From assembly GCF_927797785.1 (NCBI RefSeq), contig NZ_CAKMLL010000034.1, positions 1 to 50,911 on the forward strand: DNA of 50,911 bases, read 5' to 3'. A program made the translations under genes and the position numbers. Each line of letters begins with the position of its first letter. Position 1 is the first letter of the stretch. The DNA comes from Candidatus Nitrotoga sp. BS (GTDB lineage Bacteria; Pseudomonadota; Gammaproteobacteria; Burkholderiales; Gallionellaceae). Below are positions 18,527 to 27,743 of the stretch, piece by piece. The notes beneath the pieces were generated by a model. It saw only the letters and a program-made list of their open reading frames with translations. It was not told the origin of the DNA and ran no database searches.

Positions 18527-21058
18527 ACTGGCGTCGGCGGTGATGAAATAGTGATCCAGATTGGTGTTATAAAACTCAACGATGGGCACACTTGCCAGCG
18601 CTCCGCTGAGATCATAGCGAGCCAGAACAGCACTCGTCGCATCCTGCCCCGCAACGAGTAAACGAGAATTGGCATCGAGCGCCAGCGCGCTGACACTCTC
18701 CATGCCGGGTAAGGGAAACGCCCCGCTGATGCCGAAACTCGCATCCAGACTGTTATTTGGAAGCAGGCGATATAGCGCTGCCGAGTTCGTTGCACCGTAA
18801 CGGCTGCGCGCTATCACCACACTGGCGTTGGGCAATGCAGAAAAATTCCAAGTGAAACTACCCGGATCCGCCAACAAATTGTTCTCTCCTATCAGCATGC
18901 CATTGTTGGAAATCCGAATCACGTACAGCGATCCACTTAACGAACTGGACAGTGCGTAGGGAATACCAGCCAGCAGCGAGCCATCGCTCAGTGAGAGCAA
19001 GGAGAATGGTGGATAGTGTCCATCAGCAAAAGCATAGGCAAACTGACCGTCCGTCCCAAACGAAGCTACCGGCAACCCATGCGAATCGACCTTATAGAGA
19101 CGCAGGTTCTGATTCGTCAGCACGGCAAAGACCACTGAGCCGTCGCCAAGCAAAACCAGATCCGCATGGCGTGAAAGCTCCTCGGCAGACAACGGAAATT
19201 CAATTTTACCGCTCGCGCCGAAATTCACGTCCGGCGTGCCATCCGGCATTGTCTGCTGCAAAATTGCAGTTCCGTCCGGTGTCGTTCCGTAAAGCAAGCG
19301 CCCATCCGGACGAACGCCCAACGCAATATCCGTATTGGCACTCGACGGTGCTGAGAGAGCGGGTGCAAATCCGGCGTCGAGCATCCCGGCAGAGTCAATT
19401 CGAAACGCCGTGACGCTGCCGAACTGGCCACGAGATCCTTGCGCGGTTCCAGTCACGACCGTTATCGCGCCGCTTTCTTGTTCAACGGTACGCACCTTGC
19501 CCATGAAGTGCGTGTACTGCTTCGGCGCTACGCGCCCATTCGTCCCGAATGAGATATCGGGGGAACCATTTGCCGTCAGGCGTTCAAGCAAATAATCAAA
19601 GTTCGCGGCTGTATCTGAGTAACCTGCAAGCACAACTTTGCCCGAAGTTTCAACCAGTATTGAGTCAATCCTGTCGTTGCTGTATTCGGCGGTGTTCATA
19701 ACAGCGAAGCCATTGCCTTGGCCATAGCTGGTTTGAAGACGTCCGCTGCTATCGAGGCTTGCGACGGCAGCATCCGCGCCGCGAGGAACGCAAAAGGAGC
19801 TGCATCTAAAGGCCAGATTGGCCGTTGCCGGTATCAATAAGCCGCCTACGCCATTTGACAGGATGTCTACAAAGTACGTAGTTATATAGCCGGAAAATGC
19901 AATAGTCGCGCTACCGGCAACACCAAAAGCACTATCCAGGACTCCGCTGGCATCGAAGTGACTTACGCGCGCAGTGGTGTCGTTGACGGCGTTGAGTAAT
20001 GCGATACTGCCATCACTCAGCGCCGCCAATCGAAATCCGTGACTGGCGGCGCCGCCATTGTCGATCTCAAGTCGACCGGCTGTACCGAAAGATGCATCGG
20101 CCAAACCACCGGGAGTGATTCGCCACAACACGATCTTGCCGCTCGCGAGGGGCGGAGGAGCATTGCCCATTAGAAGCAATCCGCCAATAGCGGTGCGCAC
20201 CATGGCGACCGGATGATCGGTGGCGTTATACACGTCGTACCACGAGATCAAACCACCATTACCAAAGCCAAAATTGAGCGTGCCGGCGGCCGTCACCCGG
20301 ACCAGCAAATAGGTGCCACCGATAAAGGTCGCTCTTGCCATAACTGTAAATTCGCCGTCTGGTTCGGCGACAACTGAAACGCCCGAGGCCATTCTAAAAT
20401 TCGGAGGTAGGCCGCTGAGTATCTTTTCACCGTTTGGTGCGTAGGTCGAATCACGCACGCCGGCAGGGTTAAGGCGTGTGAGTCGCAATGCAAATTGCGA
20501 CCCCTGCGTGGCGTCCGAAACGATAAGCAGACCGCCGTCCGGCTGTTGCACGAAGCGTGCCGGGGTTCCTTCCACACTGAAAAAACCTTGCGTACCAAAG
20601 CTGGTGTCGAGAACGCCGGCCGCTGTGAGCCGGGTCAGTACAAAGCCGCTCCAGTTAGATCCATTTATCAGTATGGAACCATCGGCACCCTGCTCGAGCT
20701 GTAGGACTTCGTAATAGTCTCCATTGGGCAGATCGAACAAGGCCACGCCATTCTGACCGAAAGTGGCATCAGGGGTGCCGTTTGGAAGTAGTCGGAGAAC
20801 AAAAGCGTGCGATTGCCGTCCCGCCGTCCAACCGGCAAGCAGCAACTTGCCGTCGCGCTGCAGGGCGGACGCGGTTGGCCTATCCTCCGCGCCGGCGGGC
20901 ACCCCGATGCGCACGATGCCGCTGCTTCCGAATGAACTGTCTAGCACTGGCGCTGCGTGCGCTTCAAACATCGTGGCATGCAACGCGATGAACGTAAAAA
21001 GTATCGCGAATATTTTTTTAGTTTTCACTGTCTCTAATACCTTCAGTAAGTTCGACAT
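18113..21058 (-). CDS. Secreted delta-60 repeat / DUF5648 protein, first paralogue
   Basis: This is the most upstream of the three genes in the direction of transcription, with 981 residues. The architecture is the same as the middle copy: signal peptide, two groups of delta-60 blades and C-terminal DUF5648. Its signal peptide and upstream region differ most from the others (MSNLLKVLETVKTKK), so it may be the ancestral copy. Its last 414 bp of coding sequence look identical to those of the middle copy, which suggests recent duplication or gene conversion. Its promoter should lie in the AT-rich region 21060-21250. Confidence 0.87.
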   Translation of the reverse strand: MSNLLKVLETVKTKKIFAILFTFIALHATMFEAHAAPVLDSSFGSSGIVRIGVPAGAEDRPTASALQRDGKLLLAGWTAGRQSHAFVLRLLPNGTPDATFGQNGVALFDLPNGDYYEVLQLEQGADGSILINGSNWSGFVLTRLTAAGVLDTSFGTQGFFSVEGTPARFVQQPDGGLLIVSDATQGSQFALRLTRLNPAGVRDSTYAPNGEKILSGLPPNFRMASGVSVVAEPDGEFTVMARATFIGGTYLLVRVTAAGTLNFGFGNGGLISWYDVYNATDHPVAMVRTAIGGLLLMGNAPPPLASGKIVLWRITPGGLADASFGTAGRLEIDNGGAASHGFRLAALSDGSIALLNAVNDTTARVSHFDASGVLDSAFGVAGSATIAFSGYITTYFVDILSNGVGGLLIPATANLAFRCSSFCVPRGADAAVASLDSSGRLQTSYGQGNGFAVMNTAEYSNDRIDSILVETSGKVVLAGYSDTAANFDYLLERLTANGSPDISFGTNGRVAPKQYTHFMGKVRTVEQESGAITVVTGTAQGSRGQFGSVTAFRIDSAGMLDAGFAPALSAPSSANTDIALGVRPDGRLLYGTTPDGTAILQQTMPDGTPDVNFGASGKIEFPLSAEELSRHADLVLLGDGSVVFAVLTNQNLRLYKVDSHGLPVASFGTDGQFAYAFADGHYPPFSLLSLSDGSLLAGIPYALSSSLSGSLYVIRISNNGMLIGENNLLADPGSFTWNFSALPNASVVIARSRYGATNSAALYRLLPNNSLDASFGISGAFPLPGMESVSALALDANSRLLVAGQDATSAVLARYDLSGALASVPIVEFYNTNLDHYFITADASEAAGIDGGSAGPGWIRTGGSFKSGGSTPVCRFYGSQVPGPNSHFYTLASPECDGLKQLQAITPATQKRWNFESLEFISSPPTDGTCPAGTTPVYRAYNNGFARGIDSNHRLSSSAAAIQEVVTRGWIDEGVVMCAPI

Positions 21059-21521
21059 TATTTTTCCTTATCAATACGCAAGTACAGTCATAAAACAGAA
21101 ACGCCATGTCATCAGGTGTCACAGTAATTTTCTGAATATTTTCAAATATTTGATTGAAATAATATTTATATAATAGTCAGAGCGTCAAACCCTATGATTT
21201 ATAGGGCACCTCTAAAAATTAAAGTTTCTAGGCAATGCAAGGTAAGTGTAAAAAATTTAAACGCTGCATATATTTGATAGGTAACAATAAATTTGTTACA
21301 ACGACGCAGTATTGTGAAGAAAATTGGATTTGTAGAAATGTCTTATGGATGTTTATTTATCCGGCACGAATTGAACTTGACTGCCATTCGTGCTGAGCTT
21401 GTCGAAGCATAAGAAGCCATTCACATTTCGACAAGCTCAATGCGAACGACTTCTTTGGATAAACGGTGCCGGATCAATAGTAAACTTTTAAATAAAATTC
21501 AACAGTTAATTGCGACATAGC
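21059..21521. other. AT-rich intergenic region with REP-like element
   Basis: This 463-bp gap has no supported gene. The part next to the delta-60 genes (21060-21250) is AT-rich and presumably holds their promoter. The part from 21359 to 21474 is a nested inverted repeat listed separately. Confidence 0.5.
21359..21474. repeat. REP-like nested inverted repeat
   Basis: Outer arms ATCCGGCAC (21359-21367) and GTGCCGGAT (21466-21474) enclose inner arms built on GAGCTTGTCGAA and TTCGACAAGCTC (about 24 bp, few mismatches). The same core occurs again at 40492-40560 and in weaker form near 30390. It resembles REP/BIME-type intergenic hairpins. Confidence 0.75.
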
Positions 21522-23546
21522 CTAGTTTTTTGTTCCTTGATATTCATCAATGAGTAGCTTCATTACTGATTTTTCAGCAGTGTCGACGCCAGGGAAGCCA
21601 GCCGTATTTGAAAAGCGGAAGTCAGCTTCATTTGTTTGTGCAAATGCAAAGTCATTAAACCAAACCAACCCTTTTACTTCCGGGCGATTGTAGAGATAGC
21701 GGATAGTATCGGTATACCACTGGCTACGACTATTGACGCCATAGCTCGGAACACTCCCGATTTCAGTCACCATGATGGCTTTCCCAGGATAAGTTCTAAC
21801 CATCGTTTGTATGAAATTTTGGAAAATCTGTTCGCCACTCACCCAGCCACCACCACGTAATGGATCCTTGCCCCAGTTGTAGCCAGACACGCCTATCAGG
21901 TCAACATATCCATCCCCTGGATAATAGTTGCGAATTTCGTTTGATGGAGCGGCCACTTCTGGGGGCGATGCGTGGTCGGGCGACCATAGGAATCGCGCGT
22001 TGGTAGCTCCGGCAGCTTTGAACATATCAACTATTTTACGAAAAACCTGTACATAACCGGCCGGGTTATTGCCATTGATAATGCCAGTCCAAGTGTTGCT
22101 TTGCCCATTCATTTCATGGGCAAATCGAATCATGACTGGGCTGCCAAATGTGCGGACCTCCATCGCAGTTTGATTGATGCATTCATCATGTGCTCCTGAC
22201 AGAATTCGAGCGTACGAAAATTCAGTCGCATTGCCCAAGCCTAAGCCGTCCTGGTGCGGCTCCCAGGTAATCATTGGGATGGCACCTGTATCTGCCACAT
22301 TTCGCGGCAGATATGGATATTCGTTAAAAGTTGAGCAGCTCCCATTTGCTGTTCGCCAAGGCTGAAAATACATCACAATTTTTGGTGCGATATTAATATC
22401 ATTGATGTAATCAGAAATCGCGCTTCCATAATTATTGGTCGGCCTAAGGTGAACGCCAAACAATTTTTCAGTCTTGTCGATCGAAAAGCTTATTGGTCCC
22501 GTGAACACATCTACGTTTGCACGTTGCCCATGAACATCAGTGACTACAGCTACAATGCGGTGCTTACCCGACACAAGCTGTGTGGAGGGGACGTAAAAAT
22601 CAAAAGCGGCCAGATTGGTCACGCCAGGGAAAACAGGGGGCACATCAGGGCGCGCAATGTCTATTCGATCTGACCCGCCGACGTACCGATCATCGATATA
22701 GACATCCACTCTGGAAGCGGGCACAACGCCCTCTGTCCAGCCCGCAACACGGAGCTTTTCGACACCTGTAGCGATACCACTAATCATTGGAAGATCAAGA
22801 TAATTGCGACCGATATGGCCCTTGGTATAAAAAAACTCGCTTTCCGCGATTTGTGATCGGGTGTCATCTACATCCAAGCCTACCAGCGTAATTCTATGAT
22901 AGCCACGCGCCAAACCAAGGGTGTCGAGATTTACCACAGCACGAAAACCACTGTTTGCTATGTTATATTCAGGAAATATCGCTTGCACGTCGCTTCGAGG
23001 AATACCATATGAGGCATCAGCGGCATACCGGCCATTGATCAACACTTCCAGTTTTTTGAATCCCCCTTTTCCTAGAGCCCAGCCTGTTACACCAATCTCA
23101 CCCGATGCAGGATCGCGGTGCATGGGGCTTTCAATCGATCCTTTGGTCGGGGTGTTGGCGATATTGAGCTTTTTTGACGCACTTGCAATTTTTTCCCCTT
23201 GCGCATCAAAGGATGTGACAGTGACCGTCCGAAGGCCATTGGCAAACGCCAAGCTATCAAATTCAAAAATGAACCCAGAGTTTGGCACATCTTGGCGCGG
23301 TAGTGGATAGGCCGCCTTGCCGAGTAGCACGCCATCTATTGATACGTTAACGTTACCTGATGACGAGGGCGTCTTCGCCCATCCGACCAAACGCACAGTG
23401 TTAATAAGGGTCATCCCTTCTTGGATCGTATGGTCAAAGGCTATTTCCTGAGCGTGGGTCAACGAGGATAGAAAAATGGCTAACCCAGCTAGAAACATAC
23501 GTGACCAGATGGATGAGATGAAATGAGATAAATGGGAATGTCGCAT
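21522..23546 (-). CDS. Glycoside hydrolase family 26 protein with Ig-like repeats
   Basis: This 674-residue secreted protein has a signal peptide ending near SLTHAQ. Three repeats of about 100 residues with Ig-like character follow (each with VGW/TGW/AGW near its start and P..DV..I/VFP loops, residues about 40-350). The C-terminal GH26 (beta-mannanase type) catalytic domain covers about 360-674. The acid/base Glu478 is in RFAHEMNG and the nucleophile Glu595 in IMVTEIGSVPS; both are present, so activity is plausible. GH26 enzymes cut beta-1,4-mannans or related polymers, and bacterial exopolysaccharide clusters also contain them. No other polysaccharide genes are adjacent. It follows cld on the same strand after 206 bp. 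Confidence 0.85.
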   Translation of the reverse strand: MRHSHLSHFISSIWSRMFLAGLAIFLSSLTHAQEIAFDHTIQEGMTLINTVRLVGWAKTPSSSGNVNVSIDGVLLGKAAYPLPRQDVPNSGFIFEFDSLAFANGLRTVTVTSFDAQGEKIASASKKLNIANTPTKGSIESPMHRDPASGEIGVTGWALGKGGFKKLEVLINGRYAADASYGIPRSDVQAIFPEYNIANSGFRAVVNLDTLGLARGYHRITLVGLDVDDTRSQIAESEFFYTKGHIGRNYLDLPMISGIATGVEKLRVAGWTEGVVPASRVDVYIDDRYVGGSDRIDIARPDVPPVFPGVTNLAAFDFYVPSTQLVSGKHRIVAVVTDVHGQRANVDVFTGPISFSIDKTEKLFGVHLRPTNNYGSAISDYINDINIAPKIVMYFQPWRTANGSCSTFNEYPYLPRNVADTGAIPMITWEPHQDGLGLGNATEFSYARILSGAHDECINQTAMEVRTFGSPVMIRFAHEMNGQSNTWTGIINGNNPAGYVQVFRKIVDMFKAAGATNARFLWSPDHASPPEVAAPSNEIRNYYPGDGYVDLIGVSGYNWGKDPLRGGGWVSGEQIFQNFIQTMVRTYPGKAIMVTEIGSVPSYGVNSRSQWYTDTIRYLYNRPEVKGLVWFNDFAFAQTNEADFRFSNTAGFPGVDTAEKSVMKLLIDEYQGTKN

Positions 23547-23626
23547 AGCTACTTCACGCCGTTAGAAAAGTCAAGTTGACTGTTATATCACGTATTCGAT
23601 TAACTCGCGAAGTCGTTCAGGGCAAT

Positions 23627-23683
23627 GCCCAGAAATTCATCGAATGCTCCCTGGACTTTCTGGGCAGCAAAACGGTAGGGAGC
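23627..23683. other. Interlocked inverted repeats (possible RNA pseudoknot)
   Basis: Four segments lie in the order A-B-A'-B': GCCCAGAAA (23627-23635), GCTCCCT (23646-23652), TTTCTGGGC (23657-23665) and AGGGAGC (23677-23683). A pairs with A' over 9 bp and B with B' over 7 bp, with gaps of 10, 4 and 11 nt. This is H-type pseudoknot topology. It lies between cld and the GH26 gene, so in minus-strand RNA it would be in the cld 3' region or the GH26 leader. Confidence 0.5.
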
Positions 23684-23752
23684 GCATCAAATTTACGACT
23701 AAATATCAACTATTGTGATTGGTTCTTGAATCCGCCTCAATATTTGAGAAAG

Positions 23753-24616
<864 letters not shown>

Positions 24617-24824
24617 TTAAAAAGTCAAACAAGCATTGATGTGTTATGCAGTAGTGTCTGGTTAAAATACGGTAGAGATTGAGTCTGCTTTGCACAGAAT
24701 AATCGCAGTACAGACGTTATCTGCGATTAGATTATCGAATTCGATTACTCAGCACCAGACAATATTACCAGCAACCAGTCTACTTTTGTCGTAGCGGAAA
24801 ACACGCACTGTAGTGAAAAAATAA

Positions 24825-25496
24825 TCAGTTCTTTTTACCCCATACCTGCTTCAGGCGAGCATCGCGACCGCAGCGGTAACGATAGTATTTGTAGCGAATC
24901 GGATTCTTGTTGTGAAAGTCTTGGTGATACTCCTCCGCCGGATAGAATGCGGTGGCGGGCAACAGCTCGGTCACAATCGGCCGGGTAAAACGACCTGAAG
25001 ATACCAGCGCGGCCTTAGATGCCCCAGCTTGCTGTTGTTGATCCGCATTGTGATAAAAAATTACGCTACGGTACTGCGTGCCATTATCGCAAAACTGGCG
25101 ATTGGGCGTTAGCGGATCTATCGTCGGCCAGTATGCGGCAAGCAGTTTGGCGAAATTGGTCTTGGCCGGGTCAAAATGCACTTGCACTGCTTCGACATGG
25201 CCAGTGTTACCGGCGGATACTTGTTCGTATGTCGGATTGATCACCGTACCGCCGATATAGCCTGATGTGGTGGATATCACACCCGGTATCTTGTCGAAAT
25301 CTGATTCTGTGCACCAGAAGCAGCCACCCGCAAAGGTGGCAACACCGACCACTGGCTCAGTCCGTTCGCTGGAGGCTATGGACGCAGCCTGTGCCCTTGA
25401 CTGTCCACAGGCAGCAAATATGGCAAGTATCAGCAAAGCAATATTAAGTGCACTGCGAGCTTTTTTATCAAAAAATGATGGATTCAATATTGTCAT
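24825..25496 (-). CDS. msrA: Peptide-methionine (S)-S-oxide reductase, exported
   Basis: MsrA reduces the S form of methionine sulfoxide in proteins. The catalytic motif GCFWC sits at residues 58-62 (Cys59 catalytic), followed by ESDFDKIPGV and VEAVQVHFDP, and the C-terminal region contains EEYHQDFHNKNP. A 30-40 residue N-terminal export signal precedes the domain; FAAC at Cys30 could be a lipobox. The enzyme should therefore act in the periplasm or be membrane-anchored. It starts 2 bp after the stop of msrB, so the two form an operon. Periplasmic MsrA/MsrB repair proteins damaged by hypochlorite and related oxidants. Confidence 0.95.
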   Translation of the reverse strand: MTILNPSFFDKKARSALNIALLILAIFAACGQSRAQAASIASSERTEPVVGVATFAGGCFWCTESDFDKIPGVISTTSGYIGGTVINPTYEQVSAGNTGHVEAVQVHFDPAKTNFAKLLAAYWPTIDPLTPNRQFCDNGTQYRSVIFYHNADQQQQAGASKAALVSSGRFTRPIVTELLPATAFYPAEEYHQDFHNKNPIRYKYYRYRCGRDARLKQVWGKKN

Positions 25497-25498
25497 AA

Positions 25499-26023
25499 TC
25501 AGCTCCTGAGCGCGGGCAGTGGTTCGTCCTTCGGGATAAATCGTAGCGCTAAACCGTTATTGCACCAGCGTTCATTACGTGGCGGTGGCCCATCATTGAA
25601 CAAATGACCTTGGTGGCCGCCGCAGCGAGCGCAATGATATTCAGTGCGGGGTATAAGCATTTTGAAATCGCGTTTTGTTCCCTCGTGCCCCGCAACGGGT
25701 TGGGTAAAACTGGGCCAGCCCGTACCACTTTCAAATTTGTGCGCACTTTCGAACAATGGCAAGTAACAAGCGGCACAGATATAGAGGCCATCACGATGCT
25801 CACGATTAAGCTCACTACTATTTTGTCGTTCGGTATCCTCTTCAAACAGCACCTTGTACGCATCAGCAGAGACCAACGCCCGCCACTCTTCATGCGGCTT
25901 ATTCAGAGGTGTAATTGTGACAGTATCAATGGTAGTAGCCGCCGTCCGGCCGCGTGAACAAGCTGAAATCAACGGAAGCGCAGCCACGATGGCAAGGCTT
26001 TGTAGTAGGGTTCGTCGTTTCAT
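25499..26023 (-). CDS. msrB: Peptide-methionine (R)-S-oxide reductase, exported
   Basis: MsrB reduces the R form of methionine sulfoxide. The 174-residue precursor starts MKRRTLLQSLAIVAALPLIS followed by AC, with a twin-arginine-like start and a lipobox with Cys22. The domain has both zinc-binding CxxC pairs (CAAC and CARC), KFESGTGWPSFTQP and HCARCGGHQGHLF. The catalytic Cys is in RWCNNGLALRF (most relatives have RYC or RFC). The ribosome site AAGGAAAT precedes the ATG. It is the first gene of msrB-msrA, 135 bp after an unknown lipoprotein gene on the same strand. Confidence 0.94.
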   Translation of the reverse strand: MKRRTLLQSLAIVAALPLISACSRGRTAATTIDTVTITPLNKPHEEWRALVSADAYKVLFEEDTERQNSSELNREHRDGLYICAACYLPLFESAHKFESGTGWPSFTQPVAGHEGTKRDFKMLIPRTEYHCARCGGHQGHLFNDGPPPRNERWCNNGLALRFIPKDEPLPALRS

Positions 26024-26158
26024 GAGATTTCCTTTTGAAAGTTTGAAAGATTCGACCGTGTACTCACATTATCGTTCTCAACGTCCGAACCGGTTGCAAC
26101 AAACTCTGCACAGATGCGCTCGTCGGCAAACAGCCTATGATTAAGAATAGCAATTTTT

Positions 26159-27643
26159 TCATGGCACCCTCGTGAATAGCGATTCGATTAGATGCGCATC
26201 GTCAAAGTGGCGGCGACCGACAAAAGCGGTTGCGTGACGCCCCCACTGGCGCATCGCGCCCGGCGAGCGGATGCCCATAGGCCATAAAAGAAAGCGCTCA
26301 GGGCGTTCAGTGCCGGCGATTAAACCATATCTGCCGAAAAGGCTGCGGTAACCATCAGCAGTGGGTAAGGAACGTAATGTATCGTAGTCTTCCCAGGCCA
26401 TAGCTTGCGCCGCAGACAGTAATTCGGGCGATGATTGGTCGTGGTAAATTCGCTGAATATAATGAGTGTGGGAAGCAATGCGGAGCACGAGCGGTTGTAG
26501 TTCAGGTGCAGGTTGAGGCAGCAGTGGGGGTTCAGAATAGAAAGTGGGCAGGTCATCGCGCAGACGCAGATGACGGCTCGGGAAGAATTCGTGGTAGCAA
26601 CCGCAGTTATGGATAACGTCATACAACCACGGTTCGCCGTCCGGGCCTAAAGTTACTCGCCAGTTGATGCCGTCTAGCTTTCCGGAATAAATGTCGTTAC
26701 CGGCGCGCGCTGGAAACCAGACTATATAATTGAGCTGCAACAGCACTTGATCGCCAAAGCGGGTGTGCGAGACCTTGCGATACACCATCGGGCGCGCCAC
26801 ATCCACCATAGGCCCGTTATTTAAATGTGCCATTCCAATACGATCATTGTTATCCACTACATCCACCTCCCATGCCGGGGCAAAGGTGTCAAAAATCTGG
26901 TCGAGGTCGGCGCTCGTTGGCATAGGGATGCCGAGTGGATCGAGTGTGCGATGCAGAACATCACCCACCTGTGGCGCAGTGAGCAGCGCACCGGGCGATG
27001 ACGCCCAGCGTACCAGTTCACCCGCAACTGGCAGCGCTGCCAACGGGGTGGCGAAGGTGTTATGTGTCTCTCTATGCCAAACCGATATTCTGCTGGAAAC
27101 GACCGGCGCAGTAAGCGGGTAAAGGCCGAGCACCCGCCACCAGGTGACATAATCATCCGGTACGCGAGCGGCATTGCGAAGCATCTTGCGGCGCTCCGGT
27201 TGCGCGAGATCGTTGGCAAGCAGGCGTTCACGACAGCGGTTGAGTTCTTCAACCAAGGTGCCGTTGCGATGACTTTCCATCGACGTGGGCAGATTACGTA
27301 ACTCCAACGCACGCGACTCAGCATCCAAATTTGCCATGTGTGAAGTCCATGCTGTCCAATGTTGCTGTGTGGCCAACTCTCCGCTGAACGAAGCGAGCAG
27401 GCGTGATGTGCGTAAGTAGGGAAAATCTTGAACCGGCGATGAACCGTAGTCGCGCACCCCCGCATGATCGATGGCTGCATCGACCTCCTGGTATAACATT
27501 CGGCAGGTAGCCAAAGCATCGTCTGTGGGTGCCGCCGGACGGGTTTCCACCGTGGCGCAGCCGGCCATGAATAATGTGACGAACAGCAGAATCAATTCTG
27601 ATTTGACCAGCACCATGCGGCGTGAATTTTTGGTATGGTCCAT
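26159..27643 (-). CDS. Lipoprotein of unknown function
   Basis: This 494-residue protein has an N-terminal signal with lipobox LFMAGC (Cys29). The mature region is rich in Trp, Arg and His. Visible conserved-looking patches are WWRVLGLYPLTAPV, QLNYIVWFPARAGNDIYSGK, DVIHNCGCYHEFF and FLLWPMGIRSPGAMRQWGRH. The CGCYH segment could bind a metal, but I do not recognise the family. It is probably an outer-membrane or periplasmic lipoprotein. It lies upstream of msrB on the same strand and diverges from the C-S lyase gene across a 100-bp promoter region. Whether it belongs with msrBA-cld functionally is unknown. Confidence 0.75.
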   Translation of the reverse strand: MDHTKNSRRMVLVKSELILLFVTLFMAGCATVETRPAAPTDDALATCRMLYQEVDAAIDHAGVRDYGSSPVQDFPYLRTSRLLASFSGELATQQHWTAWTSHMANLDAESRALELRNLPTSMESHRNGTLVEELNRCRERLLANDLAQPERRKMLRNAARVPDDYVTWWRVLGLYPLTAPVVSSRISVWHRETHNTFATPLAALPVAGELVRWASSPGALLTAPQVGDVLHRTLDPLGIPMPTSADLDQIFDTFAPAWEVDVVDNNDRIGMAHLNNGPMVDVARPMVYRKVSHTRFGDQVLLQLNYIVWFPARAGNDIYSGKLDGINWRVTLGPDGEPWLYDVIHNCGCYHEFFPSRHLRLRDDLPTFYSEPPLLPQPAPELQPLVLRIASHTHYIQRIYHDQSSPELLSAAQAMAWEDYDTLRSLPTADGYRSLFGRYGLIAGTERPERFLLWPMGIRSPGAMRQWGRHATAFVGRRHFDDAHLIESLFTRVP

Positions 27644-27743
27644 GGCTTACTGTTCCATAGAATAAGCAGTGAGGGATATTGTACCGTTCGATACAATAGA
27701 ATTCACTTTACGCTGTTAGAAGTAACGACCCGGGAGAAATCAC

